Assembly (NCBI RefSeq): GCF_040448685.1
Contig: NZ_CP159290.1
Coordinates: forward strand, 3,968,001-4,032,000
Direction of reading: 5' to 3'
Length of the DNA: 64,000 nt
DNA from: Cellulosimicrobium sp. ES-005
GTDB taxonomy: Bacteria; Actinomycetota; Actinomycetes; Actinomycetales; Cellulomonadaceae
The position numbers and the translations under genes are program-made. Every line of letters begins with the position of its first letter. Position 1 is the first letter of the stretch. Positions 17,093 to 26,439 of the stretch are shown piece after piece. The notes beneath the pieces are model-generated. The model did no database searches and was not told where the DNA came from. It saw only the letters and a program-made list of their open reading frames with translations.

Positions 17093-19033
17093 TCAGGCTC
17101 CGAGCCGGTCCCGCAGCCGGGCGAGCTGCGCCCACAGCTCGTCGGGCACGCGGTTGCCGAACGTGTCGAAGAACTCGGCGGTCAGCTCGGCCTCGGCGAG
17201 CCACTGCTCGGGCGAGACGTCGAACAGGGCGTCGAGGTCGCCGTCGTCCATGTGGAGGCCGCCGAGCTCGAGCGCGCCGGGCGCGGGCAGCAGGCCGACG
17301 GGGCTCTTCACGGCGCCGGAGTCGGTGCGCACGCCGCGCGACCGGTCGACCTGCGCCGCGATCCACGCGAGGACGCGCGAGTTCTCGCCGAACCCGGGCC
17401 AGAGGAAGCGGCCGTCGGCGTCCTTGCGGAACCAGTTGACCTGGAAGATCTTCGGCCGCTTGTCGGGGTCGAGCGAGGCACCGACGCGGAGCCAGTGCGC
17501 CCAGTGGTCGGCCATGTTGTAGCCGCAGAAGGGCAGCATCGCGAACGGGTCGCGGCGCAGCGCGCCGACGGTGCCCTCGGCGGCGGCCGTCTGCTCGGAG
17601 GAGATGGTTGCGCCCATGAACACGCCGTGCTCCCACCCGTACGCCTGCGCGACGAGCGGCACGTTGGTCGCGCGGCGCCCGCCGAACACGATCGCGTCGA
17701 TCGGGACGCCCTCGGGGTCCTTCCACGAGTCGGCGATCGTCGGGCACTGCGCGGCAGAGACGGTGAACCGCGAGTTCGGGTGCGCGGCGGGGCGGCCGGC
17801 GTCCGGCGTCCAGTCCTGGCCGGTCCAGTCGATCAGGTGCGCGGGCGGCTCCGGGGTCAGGCCCTCCCACCACACGTCGCCGTCGTCGGTGAGCGCGACG
17901 TTCGTGAAGATCGTGTCGCGCGCGAACGTCTCGACCGCGGCCGGGTTGGTCTCGACGCCGGTGCCGGGCGCGACGCCGAAGAAGCCGGCCTCGGGGTTGA
18001 TCGCGCGCAGGCGGCCGTCGGGGCCGGGCCGCAGCCACGCGATGTCGTCGCCGATGGTCTCGACGGTCCAGCCGGGGATGGTGGGTCGCAGCATCGCGAG
18101 GTTCGTCTTGCCGCACGCCGACGGGAACGCGGCGGCGAGGTGGTAGGCGCGGCCCTCGGGCGACGTCGCGCGGATGAGCAGCATGTGCTCGGCGAGCCAG
18201 CCCTCGTCGCGCGCCATCGCGGACGCGATGCGCAGCGCGAAGCACTTCTTGCCGAGGAGCGCGTTGCCGCCGTACCCCGAGCCGTAGGACCAGATCTCGC
18301 GCGTCTCGGGGAACTGGACGATGTACTTGGTGTCGTTGCACGGCCACGGCACGTCGTCCGTGACGGCGCCGGTGTCGTCGACGAGCGGGGCGCCGACCGA
18401 GTGGACCGCCGGGACGAACGGGGTGCCGGCGTCGATGAGGTCCATGACCTCCTGGCCGACGCGCGTCATGATCCCCATGCTCACCACGACGTACGGCGAG
18501 TCGGTGACCTCGATGCCGACCTGCGAGATCGGCCCGCCCACCGGACCCATCGAGAACGGGACGACGTACATCGTGCGGCCGCGCATCGATCCCTCGAACA
18601 CGCCGCGCAGCTCGGCGCGCATGGCCTCGGGCTCGCGCCAGTTGTTCGTCGGTCCGGCGTCGACCTCGGCGCGCGAGCAGATGAACGTCCGGGACTCGAC
18701 GCGCGCGACGTCGCTCGGGTCGGAGCGCGCGAGGTAGCTGCCCGGGCGCAGCTCGGGGTCGAGGGGGAGCAGCGTCCCGGCGTCGACGAGGAGGTCGATG
18801 AGCCGTCGCTTCTCCGCTGCGGAGCCGTCGCACCACACGATCGCGTCGGGCTCGGTGAGGTTCGCGATCTCGCGCACCCACGCGCGGGCGTCGCGGGGGC
18901 GCGGGTCGCCGCTCCCGAACGCGGAGACCGAGCCGGACGTGGCACGCAGCCCGACGAGGTCGGTCTCGACGTCGTCGAGCAGGGCGGCGGACCGCGTGCG
19001 GCGCGGGTGGACGGTGCGGGCGGCTGTGCTCAT
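17093..19033 (-). CDS. pckG: Phosphoenolpyruvate carboxykinase (GTP)
   Basis: A 646-residue cytoplasmic enzyme that converts oxaloacetate and GTP to PEP, the first step of gluconeogenesis from organic acids. Length and sequence match the GTP-dependent family. Seen are [20 protein letters not shown], the nucleotide loop [13 protein letters not shown] near residue 305 with its reactive Cys, IGDDIAWL, and [16 protein letters not shown] precedes the ATG at 19033. It is divergent from a RamB/ScfR-type regulator with a palindrome between them, suggesting control by carbon source (acetate or other acids). Confidence 0.97.
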   Translation of the reverse strand: MSTAARTVHPRRTRSAALLDDVETDLVGLRATSGSVSAFGSGDPRPRDARAWVREIANLTEPDAIVWCDGSAAEKRRLIDLLVDAGTLLPLDPELRPGSYLARSDPSDVARVESRTFICSRAEVDAGPTNNWREPEAMRAELRGVFEGSMRGRTMYVVPFSMGPVGGPISQVGIEVTDSPYVVVSMGIMTRVGQEVMDLIDAGTPFVPAVHSVGAPLVDDTGAVTDDVPWPCNDTKYIVQFPETREIWSYGSGYGGNALLGKKCFALRIASAMARDEGWLAEHMLLIRATSPEGRAYHLAAAFPSACGKTNLAMLRPTIPGWTVETIGDDIAWLRPGPDGRLRAINPEAGFFGVAPGTGVETNPAAVETFARDTIFTNVALTDDGDVWWEGLTPEPPAHLIDWTGQDWTPDAGRPAAHPNSRFTVSAAQCPTIADSWKDPEGVPIDAIVFGGRRATNVPLVAQAYGWEHGVFMGATISSEQTAAAEGTVGALRRDPFAMLPFCGYNMADHWAHWLRVGASLDPDKRPKIFQVNWFRKDADGRFLWPGFGENSRVLAWIAAQVDRSRGVRTDSGAVKSPVGLLPAPGALELGGLHMDDGDLDALFDVSPEQWLAEAELTAEFFDTFGNRVPDELWAQLARLRDRLGA

Positions 19034-19133
19034 CGGGGGCGCTCCCAAGGGTCGGCGGTGGCCTCGTGCTCCTTCCACCTTCGGGCCCCAGCGGTCAGGA
19101 TTTCCAACCAGGACGCGGTGAAGAATCGCTGAT

Positions 19134-19150
19134 CTTGACATATCGTCAAG
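19134..19150. promoter_or_regulatory. Palindrome between pckG and the regulator gene
   Basis: CTTGAC at 19134-19139 and GTCAAG at 19145-19150 flank ATATC. It ends 2 bp before the regulator's ATG and about 100 bp before pckG. On the minus strand TTGACG (19144-19149) could be a -35 box with a weak ATTCTT 17 bp on. Position suggests an operator serving both genes. Binding is inferred. Confidence 0.55.
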
Positions 19151-19152
19151 TC

Positions 19153-20661
19153 ATGGCCCCCTCACCGCCCACGGATCCGCCGAACAGCCGCTCCGGCGGT
19201 CGCGCCCGCGAGGAGGCGGCGCCCGGGCCGCAGGCGGACCTCCTCACGCTCGGCCGCCGCCTGCGCCACGTCCGCACGACCCGTGGCCTCACGCTCGACG
19301 CGCTCGGCGCCGCGGTCGGCACCGCCCCGAGCCTGCTGTCGATGATCGAGAACGGGCGCCGCGAGCCGCGGCTGTCGCTCCTGCAGCACCTCGCCCAGGC
19401 GCTCGACGTCTCGGTGACGGACCTGCTCACCGACGAGCCGCCGTCGCGCCGGGCCGCTCTGGAGATCGCGCTCGACCGCGCGCAGCGCGGTCCGCTGTTC
19501 GCCGGGCTGGGCCTGCCGGCCGTGAAGGCGAGCCAGAAGCTCCCGCTGCCCGTCCTGGAGCACCTCGTCGGGCTGCACGCCGAGCTCCAGCGCCGCGCGA
19601 CGGAGGCCGTCGCGACCCCCGAGGAGGCGCGCCGCGCGAACACGGAGCTGCGCCTCGAGCGCCAGGCGCGCGACAACTACTACCCGGAGATCGAGGAGCT
19701 CGCCGAGGACATGGCGCGCAAGGCCGGGTACACGGTCGGGGCGCTGACGCACCGCACGGTCGCGCGCATGGCGGAGCAGCTCGGCTTCACCATCTGGCAC
19801 GTCGACGACCTGCCGCACTCGACGCGCACGGTCACGGACCTGGAGAACGGGCGCATCTACCTGCCCCCCGCGTCCATCCCCGGCGGCCACGGCCTGCGCT
19901 CGCTCGCCCTCCAGGCGATCGCGCACCGCGTGCTCGGGCACGAGCGGCCGCGCTCGTACGCGGAGTTCCTGCGCCAGCGCGTCGAGATCACGTACTTCGC
20001 GGCGTGCTGCCTCATCCCGCAGAGCGCGGCGGTCGACTTCCTGGAGCGGCGCAAGCGCGAGAAGGACCTCGCGGTCGAGGACCTGCGCGACGCGTTCGGC
20101 GTGACGCACGAGGCCGCGGCGCAGCGCTTCACCAACCTCGCGACGGTGCACCTCGGCATCCCGCTGCACTTCCTGCGCGTGGGCGACGACGGCGCGCTGT
20201 TCCGCGGCTACGAGAACGACGGGCTCCCCCTGCCGGCCGACGTGACCGGCGCGATCGAGGGCCAGATGGTCTGCCGCAGGTGGGCCGTCCGGGAGGCGTT
20301 CGCGCGCCGCGACCGCGCGCAGGAGTCGTACCAGTACACCGACACGCCCGCCGGGACGTTCTGGTGCTCCACGCAGACCGGCACGACGACGACAGGCCAG
20401 TTCTCGATCGCCGTCGGAGTCCCGTTCGCGTCGGCCAAGTGGTTCCGCGGCCGGGACACGACCGTGCGGCGTCAGTCGTCGTGCCCCGACGAGTCGTGCT
20501 GCCGCCGCCCCGCCGCCGACGCGGCGAGGCGCTGGGAGGACGCGTCGTGGCCGAGCGCCCGCATGCACCAGCACGTGCTCTCCGCGCTCCCGTCCGGCGC
20601 GTTCCCGGGCGTCGACGCGACAGAGGTCTACGCGTTCCTGGCGAAGCACGCCCCGTCGTGA
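19153..20661 (+). CDS. XRE-family regulator of the RamB/ScfR type
   Basis: A 502-residue regulator. An XRE helix-turn-helix is at about residues 33-90 (LGRRLRHVRTTRGLTLDALGA, then PSLLSMIENGRREP). The middle has an ImmA/IrrE-like fold (LQAIAHRVLGHERPRSYAEF), where the protease HExxH motif is not intact, so it should not cut proteins. The C-terminal part with CRRWAVREAF, TFWCSTQTG and a cluster of cysteines (SSCPDESCC) matches the short-chain fatty acyl regulator domain. RamB of Corynebacterium controls acetate genes and pck. The ATG at 19153 has no good ribosome site and follows the palindrome by 2 bp, so the mRNA may be leaderless. Confidence 0.85.
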   Translation: MAPSPPTDPPNSRSGGRAREEAAPGPQADLLTLGRRLRHVRTTRGLTLDALGAAVGTAPSLLSMIENGRREPRLSLLQHLAQALDVSVTDLLTDEPPSRRAALEIALDRAQRGPLFAGLGLPAVKASQKLPLPVLEHLVGLHAELQRRATEAVATPEEARRANTELRLERQARDNYYPEIEELAEDMARKAGYTVGALTHRTVARMAEQLGFTIWHVDDLPHSTRTVTDLENGRIYLPPASIPGGHGLRSLALQAIAHRVLGHERPRSYAEFLRQRVEITYFAACCLIPQSAAVDFLERRKREKDLAVEDLRDAFGVTHEAAAQRFTNLATVHLGIPLHFLRVGDDGALFRGYENDGLPLPADVTGAIEGQMVCRRWAVREAFARRDRAQESYQYTDTPAGTFWCSTQTGTTTTGQFSIAVGVPFASAKWFRGRDTTVRRQSSCPDESCCRRPAADAARRWEDASWPSARMHQHVLSALPSGAFPGVDATEVYAFLAKHAPS

Positions 20662-20673
20662 CCGTCAGGTGGG

Positions 20674-21984
20674 TCACGTGGGGAGGGGGCCGCCTCGGGC
20701 GGCGAGGCGGTCGCGCAGGCGGGCGAGGACGTCGCCCGTGCGCAGGCCGTCGTGCTCGAACTCGTTGGTCACCCACGTGCGGACGTTGCCCACGCGGGCC
20801 GCGGTGTCGAGCGAGAGGCCCGCGTCGACGAACATGTCGTCGAAGTACACCGCCGCCTCGACGGGCACCTCGTTGCGGGCGAGCACGTCGAGGTCGTACA
20901 GGTCCGGCCAGTCGTCGCGCGCGGCGAGCGCCTCCGCCGCGGCGCGGAAGGGACGCAGCGCCGCGACCTCGTCGAACATCCAGGGGTAGATCATCTCGCC
21001 CGTGAGCAGCAGCGGCCGGGCCGCCGGGTCGAACGCGGGGTCCTCGGCACGCACCGCCTCGGCTGCCCAGGCCGTGGGTCCGGTGCCGGACTGCGCGTAG
21101 ATCGACTCGTGCAGGACGGCGTAGAGCGGGTTGGTGCGGAACGACGTCGCCGCGGCGACCTCCGCGAGGAAGGTGTCGGTGAGCTCGTCGGGCCCGTCGG
21201 CGTCGAACGCCTCGTCGACGACCCAGTGGATGCGCTCCGGGCCGGGCTTCATCCCGAGATCCATGCCGAGCGACTGGAGCCGACGGACGGTGAGCACGTC
21301 GCCGTCGGGCAGGCGCACGTCGCCCACGGCCAGGCGGTCCGCGGCGCGCGCGAGCCGGACCGCGTCGTCGGGGTACCGCTCGCGGTAGGCGGCGTTCTTC
21401 GCGACGACGCGCGGCTGGGTGCGGCGGTAGACCTCGCGCGCGTCCGCCGTCAGGCCCGGCAGGCCGCCCGTCACGTAGCACGCGTCGAGGGCCTCGGGCG
21501 CCCGGGACAGGTAGGTCATGGTGAGGAAGCCGCCGTACGACTGCCCGAGCGACGACCAGCGCCGGCCGCCGTAGACCGTGCGTCGCACGTGCTCCGCGTC
21601 CGCGACGATCGCGTCGGCGCGGAAGTGCGACAGGTAGTCGGCCTGGGCGGCGCCCGTCCCGCGGGCCGCGAGCGCCGCGCCCCGCACGGCCGACGAGCGC
21701 CCGGTGCCCCGCTGGTCGAACAGCACCACCCGGTGCGTCTCGAGCGCCGTGCCGACCCAGCCGTCGGGGCCGGTGGGGCGCGGCCCCTTGCCGCCCGGGC
21801 CGCCCTGGAGGAAGACGAGCAGCGGCAGGTCGTCGCGACGGCGCACGGGGTCGACGAGCTCGCGCACGAACAGCGTCAGGCGGCGCGGGTCGCCGTCGTC
21901 GCCCCAGACGAGCGGCACCGCGAGCTCGCGGTAGGTGACGTGGATGCCGGGGACGGTGTAGCTGGTCTCGCGCAGGACGCTCAC
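20674..21984 (-). CDS. Alpha/beta hydrolase, proline iminopeptidase type (S33)
   Basis: A 436-residue cytoplasmic peptidase-like hydrolase. The oxyanion region is LLVFLQGGPGGKGPRP, followed by VVLFDQRGTGRS and the nucleophile elbow SLGQSYGGFLTM, with Ser near residue 147. A helical cap covers about residues 200-320. The C-terminal His is in TWVTNEFEHDGLR. Length of about 430 fits the larger actinobacterial S33 peptidases that release N-terminal proline. GTG start at 21984. It is convergent with the regulator gene (12 bp apart) and lies 10 bp downstream of an oxidoreductase gene on the same strand, so the two share an mRNA. Confidence 0.88.
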   Translation of the reverse strand: MSVLRETSYTVPGIHVTYRELAVPLVWGDDGDPRRLTLFVRELVDPVRRRDDLPLLVFLQGGPGGKGPRPTGPDGWVGTALETHRVVLFDQRGTGRSSAVRGAALAARGTGAAQADYLSHFRADAIVADAEHVRRTVYGGRRWSSLGQSYGGFLTMTYLSRAPEALDACYVTGGLPGLTADAREVYRRTQPRVVAKNAAYRERYPDDAVRLARAADRLAVGDVRLPDGDVLTVRRLQSLGMDLGMKPGPERIHWVVDEAFDADGPDELTDTFLAEVAAATSFRTNPLYAVLHESIYAQSGTGPTAWAAEAVRAEDPAFDPAARPLLLTGEMIYPWMFDEVAALRPFRAAAEALAARDDWPDLYDLDVLARNEVPVEAAVYFDDMFVDAGLSLDTAARVGNVRTWVTNEFEHDGLRTGDVLARLRDRLAARGGPLPT

Positions 21985-21994
21985 GCGCCCCACC

Positions 21995-22960
21995 CTAGCC
22001 AGCGTCGTGGCGCACGGTGACGACGACCTTGCCGAGGGCGCGCCCCTCACCGTGCAGCGTGAGCGCGGCGGGCACGTCCGCGAGGGGGAACGTACGGTCG
22101 ACGGGGATCTCGACCACACCGGCGGCGCACAGGTCGGCGAGCGGGGCGAAGTGGCGCGGCCCCTGGCGCACGAAGAGCACGCCGAGCCGGGCACCGGTCA
22201 GCGCTCCCAGGACGGGCCCGACGGTGAGCATGCGGAGCAGCGTCCGCAGCGTGCCTCCGACCATCAGGCACCGACCTCCGCGGGCGAGCGCGCGCCGGTA
22301 GGCGAACACGGACCGGTGCGCGACGAGGTCGACGACGAGGTCGTAGGGGCCGGTCCGCGTGAAGTCGGTCTGACGGTAGTCGATCACCTCGTGCGCACCC
22401 AGCCGCCGGAGGAAGTCGAGCTTGCCCGCGTTGTCCACCGCGGTGACGCGCAGGCCTCGCGCGACGGCGAGCTGGACCATGAGGCTCCCGGAACCGCCGC
22501 CCGCGCCGTTGACGAGCACGCCAGCCTCCGGAGCCGCCGGCGCGAGGGCCTGGAGCGCGATGGCGCCCGCCTGCGGGATCGTGGACGCCTGGACGAAGGT
22601 GAGCCCCGGCGGCTTGTGCGCCACCGCCTTCTCCGGCATCGTCACGAGCTCCGCGAACCCGCCGCGGCGCGGGAGGTTGTCGCCGTAGACCTCGTCGCCC
22701 GGGCGGAAGCGCGTGACGCCGTCCCCGACCGCGACGACGCGGCCGGCGACGTCGGAGCCGAGGACCCGGGTGCGTGGCGCGCGGAGCCCGTCGAGGCGCG
22801 CGTAGCCCGGGCTGCCCCGCAGGGCCTCCCAGTCCGACAGGTTCACGGACGTCGCGACGACCTCGACGAGGACCTCGCCCTTCGCCGGCACTGGCTCCGG
22901 CACGTCACGGAGGTGCAGCTCGTCGACGTCGCCGTACCGCTCGTAGACCCACGCGCGCAC
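21995..22960 (-). CDS. NAD(P)-dependent quinone oxidoreductase-like protein (MDR family)
   Basis: A 321-residue medium-chain dehydrogenase/reductase without the catalytic zinc ligands. The GroES-like N-terminal half has GEVLVEVVATSVNLSDWEAL and VLGSDVAGRVVAVGDGV; the cofactor domain has VLVNGAGGGSGSLMVQLA near residue 150 and the C-terminal GKVVVTV strand. It probably reduces quinones or unsaturated carbonyls with NADPH. GTG start at 22960. Upstream of the S33 peptidase gene in the same direction, 10 bp apart. The natural substrate is unknown. Confidence 0.88.
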   Translation of the reverse strand: MRAWVYERYGDVDELHLRDVPEPVPAKGEVLVEVVATSVNLSDWEALRGSPGYARLDGLRAPRTRVLGSDVAGRVVAVGDGVTRFRPGDEVYGDNLPRRGGFAELVTMPEKAVAHKPPGLTFVQASTIPQAGAIALQALAPAAPEAGVLVNGAGGGSGSLMVQLAVARGLRVTAVDNAGKLDFLRRLGAHEVIDYRQTDFTRTGPYDLVVDLVAHRSVFAYRRALARGGRCLMVGGTLRTLLRMLTVGPVLGALTGARLGVLFVRQGPRHFAPLADLCAAGVVEIPVDRTFPLADVPAALTLHGEGRALGKVVVTVRHDAG

Positions 22961-23050
22961 CCGACCACCGTAGGGACTCCCGCGGGCGGGAGCCACCGCG
23001 GCGCGGGGAATGCGCTGGGCCGGCCGGGTCCGCGGGGCTAGCGTGGCGAG

Positions 23051-23704
23051 GTGCTCCCTTTCACCCGGGCCGTGACCGCCCTCCAGGACGCCGTGGACGC
23101 GCTCGGCGACGAGGACTGGGAGCGGCCGTCGGGCTGCACCGGCTGGCTCGTGCGCGACCTCGTGTGCCACCTGACGATCGGTGCGCAGGACGTCCTCGTC
23201 ACCCTGGTGACCCCGCAGGACGCCGCGCCGACCGTCGACGCGGTCTCCTACTGGCGGGTCGGCGCCGGCGAGGAGCATCCCGACCCCCACGGCCGCCTCG
23301 TCGCGCGGCTCGCGGCGGCGTACGGGCGGCCGGGTGCGCTCCGGCACCACGTGGACGACCTCCTCGCCGCCGCGGGCCGGGCGGCCGAGCTCGCGGACCC
23401 GGGTGCGCGGGTCGGGACGCAGGGCGAGACCCTCACCGTCCGGGACTTCCTCGACGCGTACGTCCTGGAGTGGACCGTGCACCACCTCGACCTCGTGGCG
23501 CACCTGCCGGCCGCGGCCGACCCGCCGGCCGAGACGCTCGCGGCGTCCCGCGCGCTGCTCGAGGCCGTCCTGGGCGCGCCGGTCCCGCCGTCCCTCGCCG
23601 ACCCGGACGCCTTGCGCGTCGTGACGGGCCGCCGCGCACCCACGGCCGCGGAGCGCGAGGACCTGGGACCCCTGGCCGTCCGCCTCCCCGTCAGCCTCGG
23701 CTGA
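23051..23704 (+). CDS. Maleylpyruvate isomerase family protein (MDMPI/DinB-like)
   Basis: A 217-residue protein of the mycothiol-dependent metalloenzyme fold. Metal-binding histidines typical of the helical bundle are in LVCHLTIGAQD, RHHVDDLLA and EWTVHHLDLVAHLP. The first helix reads FTRAVTALQDAVDALGDEDWERPSGCTGW, close to TIGR03083 proteins. The start is GTG at 23051. Members use mycothiol, the actinobacterial thiol, in isomerase or transferase reactions; the substrate here is not known. Divergent from the oxidoreductase gene and convergent with glpK across a strong hairpin. Confidence 0.8.
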   Translation: MLPFTRAVTALQDAVDALGDEDWERPSGCTGWLVRDLVCHLTIGAQDVLVTLVTPQDAAPTVDAVSYWRVGAGEEHPDPHGRLVARLAAAYGRPGALRHHVDDLLAAAGRAAELADPGARVGTQGETLTVRDFLDAYVLEWTVHHLDLVAHLPAAADPPAETLAASRALLEAVLGAPVPPSLADPDALRVVTGRRAPTAAEREDLGPLAVRLPVSLG

Positions 23705-23769
23705 CCCGGCGCCCTCGTCGCCTCTCCGGTCGTGGGGAGACGGGTCCCCGGACGAGAGGCGGCGCCGAA

Positions 23770-23817
23770 GGAGGGGGTGGGGTCGTGTCGCCGTGGCGAC
23801 ATCACCCCACCCCCTCC
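23770..23817. terminator. Bidirectional terminator between MDMPI-like gene and glpK
   Basis: Perfect 14-bp arms at 23770-23783 and 23804-23817, with a second stem inside (GTCGCC 23787-23792, GGCGAC 23795-23800). It lies between two convergent stop codons. Confidence 0.85.
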
Positions 23818-23843
23818 GGACGGGACCTCCGTCGTGACGGGGA

Positions 23844-25361
23844 CTACTGCTCCACGTCCTCGTCCACCCACTCGAACGTCTTCGTCACGGCCTTCTTCCA
23901 GTTCCGGTAGAGGCGCTCGCGCTCGGAGTCGTCCATCGACGGGCTCCACCGCTTGTCCTCGGCCCAGTTGTCGATGACGTCCTGCTCGCCCTTCCAGAAC
24001 CCGACGGCGATGCCCGCGGCGTACGCGGCGCCGAGCGCGGTGGTCTCGGCGACCTTGGGGCGCACGACGTCGACGCCGAGCTGGTCGGCCTGGAACTGCA
24101 TGAGCAGCTCGTTGGCGACCATGCCGCCGTCGACGCGCAGCTCGGTGAGGTCGACGCCGGAGTCGGCGTTCATCGCGTCCAGCACCTCGCGCGTCTGGTA
24201 GGCGGTCGCCTCGAGCGCAGCCCGCGCGATGTGGTTGCGGTTGACGTACCGCGTGAGGCCGACGAGCGCGCCGCGCGCGTCCGAGCGCCAGTACGGGGCG
24301 AAGAGACCGGAGAACGCGGGCACGAAGTACGCGCCGCCGTTGTCCTCGACCTTGCCCGCGAGCCACTCGACGTCGGGCGCGTCCTCGAACATGCCGAGGT
24401 TGTCGCGGAGCCACTGGATGAGCGAGCCCGTGACGGCGATCGATCCCTCGAGCGCGTAGCGGACGGGCTGGTCGCCGATCTTGTAGCAGACGGTCGTGAG
24501 CAGGCCGTTCTGGCTCATGACCTTCTCCGTGCCCGTGTTGAGCAGCATGAAGTTGCCCGTGCCGTACGTGTTCTTGGCCTGCCCGACCTCGAAGCACGCC
24601 TGGCCGAACGTCGCCGCCTGCTGGTCGCCGAGGATGCCCGCGATCGGGACGCCGGGGAGCAGGCCCTGCTGGCGGCCGTGCCCGTAGACCTCGGAGGAGG
24701 ACTTGATCTCGGGGAGCATGGACAGCGGGATGCCCATGTCCGCGGCGATGTCCTCGCGCCAGGACAGCGTGTCGAGGTCCATGAGCATGGTGCGCGACGC
24801 GTTGGTCACGTCGGTGACGTGCACGCCGCCGTTGACGCCGCCCGTGAGGTTCCACAGCGTCCACGTGTCGGTGTTGCCGAACAGCAGGTCGCCCGCCTCG
24901 GCCTTCTCGCGCGCACCCTCGACGTTGTCGAGGATCCACTTCACCTTGGGACCGGAGAAGTAGGTCGCGAGCGGGAGGCCGACGATCGACTTGTACTTCT
25001 CGGGGCCGTCGGAGCCGCCCAGCTCGTCGACGATCTTCTGGGTGCGGGTGTCCTGCCAGACGATCGCGTTGTAGACCGGCTTGCCCGTGGTCCTGTCCCA
25101 CACGACCGCGGTCTCGCGCTGGTTGGTGATGCCGACCGCCGCGATGTCGTGGTGCGTCACGTTGGCGCGGGTGAGCGCGAGGCCCACGGCCTCGCGGACG
25201 TTGTTCCAGATCTGCTCCGGGTTGTGCTCCACCCACCCGGCGCGCGGGAAGATCTGGTCGTGCTCGAGCTGCCCGGTGGAGACGATCTCCCCGGAGTGGT
25301 TGAAGACGATGGCCCGGGAGCTCGTGGTCCCCTGGTCGATGGCGAGAACGTAGTCGGCCAT
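23844..25361 (-). CDS. glpK: Glycerol kinase
   Basis: A 505-residue FGGY kinase making glycerol 3-phosphate. Start and motifs are canonical: [59 protein letters not shown] and the FGGY signature region [25 protein letters not shown]. Length equals that of bacterial GlpK. It is the last gene of glpD-glpF-glpK. The 137 bp before it include a perfect 15-bp hairpin, so its level may be set by read-through or mRNA processing. Confidence 0.97.
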   Translation of the reverse strand: MADYVLAIDQGTTSSRAIVFNHSGEIVSTGQLEHDQIFPRAGWVEHNPEQIWNNVREAVGLALTRANVTHHDIAAVGITNQRETAVVWDRTTGKPVYNAIVWQDTRTQKIVDELGGSDGPEKYKSIVGLPLATYFSGPKVKWILDNVEGAREKAEAGDLLFGNTDTWTLWNLTGGVNGGVHVTDVTNASRTMLMDLDTLSWREDIAADMGIPLSMLPEIKSSSEVYGHGRQQGLLPGVPIAGILGDQQAATFGQACFEVGQAKNTYGTGNFMLLNTGTEKVMSQNGLLTTVCYKIGDQPVRYALEGSIAVTGSLIQWLRDNLGMFEDAPDVEWLAGKVEDNGGAYFVPAFSGLFAPYWRSDARGALVGLTRYVNRNHIARAALEATAYQTREVLDAMNADSGVDLTELRVDGGMVANELLMQFQADQLGVDVVRPKVAETTALGAAYAAGIAVGFWKGEQDVIDNWAEDKRWSPSMDDSERERLYRNWKKAVTKTFEWVDEDVEQ

Positions 25362-25432
25362 GGTGCGTTCAGTCCTTCACGTCGGTGTGGGTTCGGGTTG
25401 GTGTGGGTGCCCGGCGCCCGACGGCGGCGGGT

Positions 25433-25470
25433 CGCGTGACCGGGGAGGCCCCCGGCTCCCCGGTCACGCG
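25433..25470 (-). terminator. Hairpin between glpF and glpK
   Basis: Perfect 15-bp arms at 25433-25447 and 25456-25470 with an 8-nt loop. It follows the glpF stop (25499) on the minus strand and precedes glpK. It is strong enough to be a partial terminator or a 3' stabiliser of the glpF message. Confidence 0.65.
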
Positions 25471-25498
25471 GGGGAGAGGTCCGGCTCGTCCGGGTCGG

Positions 25499-26260
25499 TC
25501 AGATCCAGGCGGCGCCGAGCAGGCCGGCGAGGACACCGCCGACCAGCGGACCGGCGACGGGGACCCACGAGTAGGCCCAGTCGCTCGAGCCCTTGCCCCG
25601 GATCGGCAGCAGCGCGTGCGCGATGCGGGGACCGAGGTCACGGGCAGGGTTGATGGCGTACCCGGTGGGACCACCGATGCTCGCGCCGATCGCGACCACG
25701 ACGAGCGCGACGGCGAGCGGTCCCAGACCCGACGGCGTCTTCCCGGACGCCACGACGAAGAACACGAGCACGAAGGTCGCGATGACCTCGGTGATGAAGT
25801 TCCACGCGTAGGAGCGGATCTCGGGGCCGGTGGAGAACACGGCGAGCTTGGTGGCGCTGGGGGCGTCCTCGTCGAAGTGCTTCTTGTACGCGAGGAACGC
25901 GACCACGGCACCGATGATCGCTCCGATCATCTGGGCGCCCCAGTACATGAACATGTTGCCCACGGTGGGCTCGATGGTCGCCGTGACCATCCCCTCCGGC
26001 CCGGTGACCGAGTAGAACGGCTCCTGAGCGGTGAAGAGGCCGATCGTGACGGCCGGGTTGAGGTGGGCGCCCGACTTGTAGGCCACGTAGACGGCGGTGA
26101 AGACCGCGAGGCCCCATCCGAAGTTGATGAGGAGCCAGCCGCCGTTGAAGCCCTTGGTCCTCGGCAGGACGACGTTCGCGACGACGCCCGCTCCGAGGAG
26201 GATCAGGGTCGCCGTGCCGAGGATCTCGGACCAGAAGGCGTTCATGAGGAGTTGATCCAT
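25499..26260 (-). CDS. glpF: Glycerol uptake facilitator (aquaglyceroporin)
   Basis: A 253-residue MIP-family channel with six membrane helices and two re-entrant loops. The two signature motifs are SGAHLNPAVTIGLF and GYAINPARDLGPRIAHALLP; the residue after the second NPA motif is Arg-Asp, the glycerol-type pattern. The ATG at 26260 follows AGAGAG; a second in-frame ATG six codons later is possible. It lies between glpD and glpK and feeds glycerol to the kinase. Hairpins bracket it on both sides. Confidence 0.95.
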   Translation of the reverse strand: MDQLLMNAFWSEILGTATLILLGAGVVANVVLPRTKGFNGGWLLINFGWGLAVFTAVYVAYKSGAHLNPAVTIGLFTAQEPFYSVTGPEGMVTATIEPTVGNMFMYWGAQMIGAIIGAVVAFLAYKKHFDEDAPSATKLAVFSTGPEIRSYAWNFITEVIATFVLVFFVVASGKTPSGLGPLAVALVVVAIGASIGGPTGYAINPARDLGPRIAHALLPIRGKGSSDWAYSWVPVAGPLVGGVLAGLLGAAWI

Positions 26261-26381
26261 CGTGCTCTCTCTTTCGTGGTGGACTTCTCTGTCTCAACCG
26301 TCCCGGCGCGCCTGAGCGTCGGGTCCTCGGGTCGGTCCGCCGTCGGCGTGCGCCCCGTGAGGTCGGTGTGCGAGGCCTGGT

Positions 26382-26411
26382 CGGGCGCCGTCCCCTGCCG
26401 GACGGCGCCCG
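26382..26411 (-). terminator. Hairpin between glpD and glpF
   Basis: Perfect 12-bp arms at 26382-26393 and 26400-26411 with a 6-nt loop, 28 bp after the glpD stop on the minus strand. It could end part of the glpD transcripts; the remaining 120 bp before glpF may hold a separate promoter, but none is clear. Confidence 0.65.
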
Positions 26412-26439
26412 AGGCGCGCTCGCGAGCGGTGTTCTGCTG

